From Fremontodendron californicum (taxonomy: Eukaryota; Streptophyta; Magnoliopsida; Malvales; Malvaceae), in the NCBI GenBank assembly GCA_030761205.1, contig JAULJL010000048.1, positions 6,253,501 to 6,317,500 of the forward strand: a stretch of DNA of 64,000 nucleotides. Direction: 5' to 3'. Shown piece after piece: positions 22,701 to 29,580 of this stretch. The notes under the pieces were generated by a model. That model saw only the letters and a program-made list of their open reading frames with translations. It was not told the DNA's origin and did no database searches. Numbering within the stretch: position 1 is the first letter of the stretch; the number at the start of each line of letters is the position of its first letter. The translations under genes were made by a program, and so were the position numbers.

Positions 22701-23864
22701 GGATTTCAAAACCAAAATCATCCTGAGCATGTGTGTAAGCTGCGAAAGGCACTTTACGGATTGAAACAAGCACCTAGAGCATGGTATGGTAAGATTGCTG
22801 AATTTTTAACTCATAGTGGTTATTCAATGACACCTGCAGATTCCAGCTTGTTTGTCAAAGCTAATGGAGGAAAGCTAGCTATCGTATTAATATATGTGGA
22901 TGATTTAATCATAACTGGTGATTATGAGGCAGAAATTCTTCAAACCAAGGAGAATTTATCAGTTCGTTTCCAAATGAAAGAACTTGGACAACTCAAGCAC
23001 TTTCTTGGTCTAGAGGTTGATCACATACAAGAAGGAATATTTCTCTGTCAACAAAAATATTCTAAAGATTTGCTAAAAAGGTTTGGAATGCTCGAGAGCA
23101 AGCCAATTTCAACACCGATGGAACCAAATGGCAAGATGTGTGCACTTGAAGGCAAAGACTTGGAAGATGCAACTATGTATCGACAATTGGTAGGTAGCCT
23201 GATCTACTTAACCTTGACTCGACCTGACATTTCTTATACAGTTGGTGTGATGAGTCGGTATATGCAAAATCCGAAGAAGCCTCATTTAGAAGCAGTTCGA
23301 CGAATACTGAGATATGTGAAAAGTACAATAGATTATGGTCTTTTGTACAAGAAAGGTGAAAACTATAAGTTAGTTGGTTATTGTGATGCTGACTATGCAG
23401 GAGATCATGACACCAGGAGATCAACAACTGGGTACATGTTTAAACTTGGTTCTGGAACAATTTCTTGGTGCAGTAAGAGACAACCAACGGTATCATTGTC
23501 AACTACCGAAGCTGAGTATCGAGCAGCAGCAATGGCAGCTCAAGAGTGTACGTGGCTGATACAACTAATGAGTGATCTACATCAACCAGTAGATTATGCA
23601 GTTCCGTTGTATTGCGACAACCAGTCAGCAATTCGTTTGGCAGAAAATCCAGTCTTTCACGCAAGAACCAAACATATAGAAGTGCATTATCACTTTATCA
23701 GAGAAAAGGTTCTACAAGAAGAGATTGAAATGAAGCAGATCAAGACAGATGATCAAATGGCAGATTTATTCACAAAAGGTTTGAGTATCAACAAATTTGA
23801 AATGTTTCGTCGTCAACTCAACATGGTGCAAAGAGGAAGAGCTGGTATTGAGGGGGAGTGTTAA
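19758..23864 (+). CDS. Copia Gag-Pol polyprotein, intact (1368 aa)
   Basis: Domain order is Ty1/copia type. A Gag region of about residues 1-250 (KLNHKNYNTWKTCM) ends in a zinc knuckle CYNCDKKGHMAKDC near residue 260. Aspartic protease has WIVDSGCSNHMTG near 327. A GAG-pre-integrase segment has LWHMRLGHVSY near 460. Integrase has its acidic residues in LVHSDVFGP, RTDNGGEYSS and QQNGVAERKN. Reverse transcriptase starts near 880, with catalytic YVDD near 1045. RNase H starts near 1207 (GYCDADYAGD) and includes STTEAEY. There are no stops or frameshifts. The stop codon TAA lies inside the 3' LTR, whose first bases TGTTAA supply the last Cys codon and the stop. The protein copies and integrates the element; no host function is implied. 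Confidence 0.95.
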   Translation: MGDLQVVGGIKKLNHKNYNTWKTCMMSYLQGQDLWEVVGGSEVTKPEQEDAQGTLRKWKIKVGKAMFALKTTVEEEMLEHIQKLETPKEAWDTLDALFSRKNDTRLQLLENELLSVAQRDIPIAQYFHKVKTLCREISDLDPTAAIGDTRVKRIIIHGLRPEYRSFVAAIQGWPTQPSLVEFENLLVGQESMAKQMGGVSLKSEEEALYTNKSKGKFKQHVGGGSKKYGDKTKSHQGEGSSRPGGASKNRSNNKRFEGNCYNCDKKGHMAKDCWFNKRPAESNAATSSTKEKSEDDWDAEAFFAMEEEELALTVTTADRIDYENDWIVDSGCSNHMTGDKQKLQNLSEYKGNRIVVTADNSRLPITHIGKTVVAPRYSHNQVPLQDVYHVQGMKKNLLSVAQLTSSGYHILFGPRDVKVYRDLKISGQPMMEGRRLESVYVMSAESAYVDKTRRSDTADLWHMRLGHVSYSKLSMMMKKSMLKGLPQLDIRTDTVCAGCQYGKAHQLPYEESKFKAKEPLELVHSDVFGPVKQPSISGMRYMVTFIDDFSRYVWVFFMKEKSDTFSKFKEFKEIVEGEVEKKICCLRTDNGGEYSSGEFSQYLRECNIRHQYTCVNTPQQNGVAERKNRHLAEICRSMLHAKNVPGRFWAEAMRTAAHVINKLPQPRLEFVSPFEKLWKMKPSVSYFRVFGCVCYVFVPDHLRSKFDKKATRCIFVGYDNQRKGWKCCDPTSGRCYTSRNVVFDEASSWWSSEKEVLSDSKEFEDMLQQKMGEYIVQLQSTSDEVEDLCDDNDDEQVLVQSPWQTGVYQPDVRSSEVEEPSPQSQIRRTTRARKPNPKYANAAIVEEPIATEPETFEEASQSSEWIMAMKEEITALEQNQTWDLVPKPRDVKPISCKWVYKIKHRPDGSIERYKARLVARGFSQKYELDYDETFSPVARLTTVRVLLALAANKDWNLWQMDVKNAFLHGELDREIYMIQPLGFQNQNHPEHVCKLRKALYGLKQAPRAWYGKIAEFLTHSGYSMTPADSSLFVKANGGKLAIVLIYVDDLIITGDYEAEILQTKENLSVRFQMKELGQLKHFLGLEVDHIQEGIFLCQQKYSKDLLKRFGMLESKPISTPMEPNGKMCALEGKDLEDATMYRQLVGSLIYLTLTRPDISYTVGVMSRYMQNPKKPHLEAVRRILRYVKSTIDYGLLYKKGENYKLVGYCDADYAGDHDTRRSTTGYMFKLGSGTISWCSKRQPTVSLSTTEAEYRAAAMAAQECTWLIQLMSDLHQPVDYAVPLYCDNQSAIRLAENPVFHARTKHIEVHYHFIREKVLQEEIEMKQIKTDDQMADLFTKGLSINKFEMFRRQLNMVQRGRAGIEGEC
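23848..23858 (+). other. Copia polypurine tract
   Basis: TTGAGGGGGAG directly precedes the 3' LTR and would prime plus-strand DNA synthesis. Confidence 0.85.
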
Positions 23865-24350
23865 ATTGTCCAATACCAGCCCAAGGAAAAATAAAAGCCT
23901 AACAATGTGTGGTTGCAATTGTGTGGTTTAATGTGTGGTTGCAATTGTGTGGTTTAATGTGTGGTTGTAATTGTGTGGTTTAATGTGTGGTTGTAATTGT
24001 GTGGTTTAATATGTGGTTGTAGTTGTGTGGTTTAATGTGTGGTTGTAGTTGTGTGATTTAAATGTGTGGTTGTTATTAAACAACAATAGGTGGTTGTAAT
24101 TTATTTAGATTTTATATTTGTGTGGCTTGTGTTTGTCTTGGTATTGTATAAATACCCCCCTCCCTTGCATTTGTAAATCATCAAGTAGTAAGCTTCAATA
24201 AGCAATAAAAGTTCTAAGTTTTCCTAAGGAGTTCTTCTCTAAAGAGTGTAGTCTAGAGTGAAGTGTGAGCATTTGTGAGTTTTCCTAAAATCTAAACTTT
24301 CTTCTTTGAGTGGTAAAATTAGAGTTATCTACTCTAAGTTTTTCTCAACA
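23859..24350 (+). repeat. 3' LTR of the copia element
   Basis: 492 bp, apparently identical to the 5' LTR, with the same 26-bp array (23906-24062), TATA box (24147-24154) and AATAAA (24204-24209). Transcripts could read out from here into the flank. Confidence 0.95.
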
Positions 24351-24447
24351 ATTTTATGATTCATCCAAAATACTACAGCAGGCAGGGAGCTCTGTTAGAA
24401 ACAAAGCTAATAATTGGCATTTCAATTAGACCATAACTTTGTATCTT

Positions 24448-24504
24448 AAACATTATCAATCAGATTTTTTTTTTTTGGATAAGCAAAACATTATCAATCA
24501 GATT
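24448..24504 (-). mobile_element. Tiny 5'-truncated LINE insertion with 19-bp target duplication
   Basis: The 19-mer AAACATTATCAATCAGATT occurs at 24448-24466 and exactly again at 24486-24504. Between the copies are only 19 bases: ten Ts and GGATAAGCA. On the minus strand this is TGCTTATCC followed by poly(A), a typical L1 3' end. It is best read as an extremely truncated target-primed insertion. Confidence 0.75.
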
Positions 24505-25581
24505 GGTCCAACAGAAAACTAATATTTATTTTTAAGTGGATATATATAAGACTTCTTAGTTTCTGACATAACAACCTAATGTTGCATCCATTTCTTTATA
24601 TGTTTTAGCCTCTGGTTTCTGTCAAACTGAAACATTGAATGCCTTCAAAATTTTAAAAAATAAAAATAAAAATGAAGCGATGAACCTGTAACCTATAACC
24701 TATAAAGTGCAACATAGTTATCATGAATATAAAACTGTGCCTTTCATGCAATACATTGGCAAATTCCTATTTTGTTTTGTTCTAATCCCCTTCCTTTCTT
24801 TCTAGTTGCTAGAATATAGCTGCAAATCTGCAATAGTTCATACGATATATATGCTTCAGTTCCCTTCTTGTAGATATGCCAGAACCTGTTCAGTTAATGC
24901 AGAAACTTTATATCTCATTTAAGAGGAAGTACCATTCTAAATATCAGTTCCCTTCTTGTAGATATGTCAGGACATGTTGCTTTTTATTTATTTATTTATT
25001 TTTAAATTTAACATGTTGCTGTTTATATAAATCGTTACTGTACTTTTGTTTTTTATCTTGCTTGGAATTTGATCATTTTTTTTATAAGAGAACCCAAAAT
25101 GTCATCCAAGTACATCGAGGATTTGGAAGTTCTAGCATGCTTCTTCAAAGTTGGAGTATATTTCCATTTCCATGGAAGCTATGCTAACAAATGAGAAAAA
25201 TTGTCAATTTCTTTTTTGTGTGGCTGAAAACATTGTTATGTCATATTCTCCAGTCCAGTAGATCTTGTGTGATTTCTCAGATTATAATCATCTCAACTCT
25301 TAAGGCAATAAGAATTATAAGACCCTATATAACCACTCTTATTTTTATCAATCTCCTTTGGAAGTTAAGCTGAAAACTGTTCTTTGATGTAAAAAACACA
25401 GCCAGTGCCAGTCCATTTAGGCTTGATCCAACCCAATATTGATGGATGGACCATGGATAGATTTCTACTCCCCTGGCGTAGAAAATAAGAGGAAGGTATA
25501 TTGTTGGGTTAAATATAAGCAGAAAATGTATTTCTTTTTCTTTTTTGAAATTTAGAAAATGTAATTAAAAAAAAAGAAAGA

Positions 25582-25615
<34 letters not shown>

Positions 25616-26087
25616 ATATAAAATTGATACAAATGGCACAAAGCGACAAAAGGAATTAGTTGGATTGTTGCATAATAATTAATTAAAAGAGTGAAAGATT
25701 ATGGTCATCCCAAATTATCAAAATTTTATCTTCTATGTAATTTAATTCGGATTAAAATTTTCTGATATACATGAATAACTTGATTCTTGATATAGATGAA
25801 TAACTTGATTCCTGAACAATTCTAGGCTGCCAAAAATTGACTACTAATAAATTTTGTTATATAAATTGATTAATTCGTTATATATATATATATATTTTCT
25901 TTCTTTCTGGCCAAATTCTAAATAAGTTTAGTTTTTTTTTTGTTCTATTTTATTATTTTGCCGAATATGTTTTCGTGATCGTTGTTAATTATCGTGAAAA
26001 TAAAGTAAAAAAAAAAAGTAGTAACAACTTAAATATTGCTTTTTAGTATATTTTCAAGAGAAGCATTTTATTTCATAAAGTTTGAAT
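24505..26087. other. Unassigned spacer between the copia and Tat elements
   Basis: No gene is supported. A TCAGTTCCCTTCTTGTAGAT segment at 24856 recurs at 24944, an 88-bp direct duplication with a few changes. An AT dinucleotide microsatellite spans 25583-25612. The last five bases, TGAAT (26083-26087), are the candidate target duplication of Tat element 1; its partner should lie outside the window. Confidence 0.5.
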
Positions 26088-27210
26088 TGTTAAAAATATG
26101 ACAAGGAAAATTTGGAGTCAAATAAATAATTTTATTAATCAAACTTTGAGGTTACAATCTCTGAATATTCTTAAAGAAAGAAATCCTTTGATTCTTTTCT
26201 TCAGTAAAACTTTGATCCAAGGGTCTTCACGATTTGATCTTGAATCGGTGAGATCTGCTTCAAGGGTCTTCTAGACTTGGTCTTGAAAAACAGGAATTAT
26301 CTCATTTCCTTCGATGAACAAGATCGGAGAGCAGCTTCTTAGAGAATTCTCAAGAACAAGCACCGCGTTCTTAGAATTTCTCTAATTTCTTCTTAAGAAT
26401 TTTGAGAGGATTTGGCTCTTCAAAATCTTCTTCTCTTCAGGTTTTCTGAGTTGTGAATTTGTGTTAAGGGGAGGTCTCTATTTATAGTGGTAGCTAGCCA
26501 GGTGAAAGAGAGTTTTAAAAGAACTCAACTTCCTTATTTATCTCTTAATTAATTTAATTTAATTAGAGATAATATCTTCTTATTTATCTCTTAATTAATT
26601 TAATTTAATTAGAGATAAAATATTTATTTTTTTATCACTTAATTAATTAATTAAATTAGAGATAAAAATATTTATTTATCTCTTAATTAATTTAATTTAA
26701 TTAGAGATAAAACTTTATTATTTATCCCTTAATTAATTAATTAAATTAGAGATAACATATTTATTTTTTATCACTTAATTAATTAATTAAATTAGAGATA
26801 AAATATTTATTTACCTCTTAATTAATTTAATTTAATTAGAGATAAAAATTTATTATTTATCTCTTAATTAATTTAATTTAATTAGAGATAAAACTTTATT
26901 ATTTATCTCTTAATTAATTTAATTTAATTAGAGATAAAAATTTATTATTTATCTCTTAATTAATTTAATTTAATTAGAGGTAAAATAATTATGACACATG
27001 GGTGAAATTTGATTGGATAACCCATGAATCCTTGCAATTTGATTGGTCAAACCATGTGTACATATTTAATTAATTATAAAATAATTAATTATAATATGAT
27101 ATTATCAATTTCACATGGTAATGTATAATTTAATTGAAAATTTCTTAATTAAAAGAATTTCAATTGACACGTGGCAATTTGTAATTGGTTACAAATTTTC
27201 TCCTTCTACA
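26088..27210 (-). repeat. 3' LTR of Tat element 1 (complete)
   Basis: 1123 bp. On the minus strand it begins TGTAGAAGGAG and ends TTTTTAACA. It contains ten AT-rich palindromic units (26534-26988). It matches the truncated right LTR (51950-52979) with only a handful of visible differences, indicating recent insertion. Confidence 0.9.
26534..26988. repeat. AT-rich palindromic tandem repeat, ten units
   Basis: Units of about 45 bp have the form TTATCTCTTAATTAA, a short centre, then TTAATTAGAGATAA, so each can fold into a hairpin. The element 1 LTRs have ten units (also at about 52397-52852); the element 2 LTR has seven (about 53203-53521). The difference explains most of the LTR length difference. 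Confidence 0.85.
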
Positions 27211-27223
27211 AATGCCCCCTCAA
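27211..27223 (-). other. Polypurine tract of Tat element 1
   Basis: On the minus strand TTGAGGGGGCATT directly precedes the TGTAGAAGG start of the 3' LTR. Confidence 0.75.
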
Positions 27224-27769
27224 GACTTGGTTACGTACACGAATTTTTTTTTTTAGTGTAGCAAGTGGACAAGTCTTGAAATTTAGCTACATCAATTAAT
27301 TATCCTCATATAATTTTGCATATGAGACGAAAAAAATTGATTTAACAAATATAATTTTCTATGCATCAAAATGGACCATGAATAGAAGATTAGCCCACTC
27401 TAAATGGTTTAGCAAAAAAAAAAAAAAAAAATGGATATTGGGCCAACATTGGCCTATGTAAAATAAATATGGACCAATATTGGCCCACGTAATAAATAGA
27501 ATTCAGGCCATAACAAAAGTTTGTCATATTGTGGACACAAATGAGATTTAGGCCCAACTTAAAATTTCCTTGGTAAATGGACCCAATAGCCCATGCAAAA
27601 TATAGTTCACAGTTTGAAGACTTTCTACAGCTCCGAAGAATTTGGGTTTAATTTAATCGCTTCTTTGCTCAAATTAATTTCAATTAAAACTCAACTTCTA
27701 GTTTTAAAGAAATTCTAATGCAATTAGAAGTTCTATTCCTTGACCACATGGGACTTGAATTATTTCCCC

Positions 27770-27777
27770 TATAAAAG
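27770..27777 (+). promoter_or_regulatory. TATA box of the antisense plant-mobile-domain gene
   Basis: TATAAAAG lies on the plus strand, opposite to the element's own transcription, about 30 bp before a plausible start near 27800. It is followed by a short leader that ends in a good splice donor, ACAG/GTGAGT at 27847/27848. Inferred from motif and position. Confidence 0.6.
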
Positions 27778-27863
27778 TAAGGCCTTCTCAAATTAATCTG
27801 CATATCAAATTAATTGTCAAAGATTGCTACGTTGGAAAGCTTAACAGGTGAGTTCTCTTCCTT

Positions 27864-27865
<2 letters not shown>

Positions 27866-27900
<35 letters not shown>

Positions 27901-28219
27901 AAGATATTATGCATTAATCAAAATAACCCGTACAAAACAGATTCGATCCTTCATCTCTATCAAAAATAGCGCTTCCAGACAAAACACCACCATAGGCACG
28001 ATTCCCAGTCCTGCGGTTCCTAGGCAATCTGGACCGCTTGTATTCTTTGTACTCAAGTGATACCTTGAATTCACTTTCCAATAACAGGACACATAGGCCC
28101 ACTTGCTCTCTTTTAGTAGTCTAATAAACCAATTTCTCACCAGGAGTCTTAACAACACGATGTTGGTTCAATTTGGTAGCGTAGCTATGGCGAGTACGAT
28201 AAGCGAGTCTTTGAACCAT
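27866..28219 (-). pseudogene. RPL34 pseudogene (60S ribosomal protein L34)
   Basis: On the minus strand an ATG at 28219 opens MVQRLAYRTRHSYATK and continues NQHRVVKTPGEKLVY, the start of plant L34. A TAG stop (28121-28123) follows. The match resumes in a shifted frame (ASGP-CPV-GK-IQGI) and again as EYKRSRLPRNRRTGNRAYGG plus VLSGSA. Homology ends near 27960, so the C-terminal third is missing. A 28-base T run (27866-27893) corresponds to poly(A) on the pseudogene strand. Continuity across what would be several exons suggests a processed copy, but the missing 3' part makes this uncertain. It cannot encode L34. Confidence 0.8.
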
Positions 28220-28470
28220 TTTTTTTTTTTTGGTTTTTTTTTTCTTTTTATTTTTAAGTCTTTGGGTTTTATTTTCTCTGCTCTGTTTTTGGAAAGACGA
28301 GAGAGAATAGCGTTCGGACAAGGAAATCAGTTTGGGTTTGTACTTCAGAGTTGTTCGACAGTTTTAACTGGACTTGAAGTTGGAGGTCTTTGGCTTTCGA
28401 ATTAAATGACGTCGTTTGGATGCTTGTGATTGGCGAATTAGAACTAAAAATTTCGAAATTATATCACTTG

Positions 28471-28557
28471 CTTTCTGCTCATACCTGTTTTAATCAATTG
28501 GATTTACCCGAGTATCCTTCTAAGGAACATCTAGAAGAGAGATTGTTGAAGCGGTAA
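28471..28557 (+). pseudogene. HECT E3 ligase C-terminal fragment (UPL-type)
   Basis: The frame from 28471 reads LLSAHTCFNQLDLPEY, then PSKEHLEERLLKR and a stop. This is the C-terminal lobe of plant HECT ubiquitin ligases of the UPL1/UPL2 kind, including the catalytic Cys in HTCFN. The last residues of a normal HECT end are lost. Only about 28 residues match, in the middle of an intron, so it is a captured fragment. No HECT sequence was recognised upstream. Confidence 0.7.
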
Positions 28558-29101
28558 TCAGAGTCATCACGTAGATAAGATATTATTATCCATATATGCA
28601 TTGGGATCCTGTTATGGGGGTATAAGGGCTGGGCTGACGTTGAATTGATAAATGTTTATATACTGTACAGTCACATATTGGCTATTGGAATGGCTCTGGC
28701 AGTTTTAAATTTGCCACTTGAAGAATTGAAAAAAAAAAGCTTATTATTTGTGGTTTTGCCAGCATAATTATCCGTAAATTTCCTTGTGATGACATCTACA
28801 CCTGTGCAATCTAACTGGTTGATTGAAACCTGGTTTATCCTGATGTTTGTGAATGCTGAGGATACTTAGTTATAGCCTTCCCTTGCTGAAAGTCAACGAA
28901 CAAACTTGCAAAGTCATGATCGGTAGGCAGGAATCTTCACCCCACTTGTCTCTTTGATTAAGATGAGGTTTCGAAATTTGGGTTGAGCAAGATTTGATAA
29001 AAGCATCCTTATCGTCATCAACTGTAGGTTTATCGTTTAAAAGCTGCCAAGCTGCTGAAAAAAAAAAAGCAAAGTTTCACACAGTTTTCTAGTTTTAAGT
29101 G

Positions 29102-29102
<1 letters not shown>

Positions 29103-29151
<49 letters not shown>
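29103..29151. repeat. TA dinucleotide microsatellite
   Basis: About 24 TA repeats lie inside the predicted 5' UTR intron. A TAAA/TAAATAAA tract follows at about 29300-29322. Confidence 0.9.
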
Positions 29152-29154
<3 letters not shown>

Positions 29155-29580
29155 GGTGCTAACTCCTCGTATATGCTTGATTGATGTATTTTGTCTCAGA
29201 ATTTTACCAATGTGCTTTGGCGAAGTAGCGATTTTTGACATTAGCTGCACTGTATGCTTGCCAGCATATTATTTATTTTATTTATTACTATTCTTTAAAA
29301 AAAATAAATAAATAAATAAATAATTGAAGAATGTTCTTGAAAAGAACAATTACAAAGCTATGGCTTGACGCTGGAGATAATGGAGTTTGTGCGATTTGAT
29401 GGGTTCCGTAAGAGTGAGGGAATTTGGTTTTGGGACATAGAGATGCCTCGTATTAACATAACTTCCTCTTTTGTTTGCTTTTAGTCGTTTAGACTAGAGC
29501 TAGACCCAACTTTTTTTTTTTTTTAATTCTCTACCTACTTTGACATTTTTTTTTTTTGTTTTTGTTTTTGTAGACTCATC

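Larger units (their letters stand above)
18997..24350 (+). mobile_element. Intact Ty1/copia LTR retrotransposon
   Basis: A 5354-bp element has two 492-bp LTRs that begin TGTTAAATTG and end CTCAACA, a target duplication ATTTT (18992-18996 and 24351-24355), a primer-binding site for initiator tRNA-Met, one uninterrupted Gag-Pol frame and a polypurine tract. The LTRs look identical by eye, so insertion was recent. All parts needed for autonomous movement appear present. Confidence 0.95.
27848..29573 (+). other. Predicted 5' UTR intron of the plant-mobile-domain gene
   Basis: Donor ACAG/GTGAGT and acceptor TTTTTGTTTTTGTAG/AC (preceded by a long T-rich tract) define an intron of about 1.7 kb. It ends seven bases before the ATG at 29581. 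It contains an RPL34 pseudogene, a HECT fragment and a TA microsatellite. Splicing is predicted, not shown. Confidence 0.55.
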
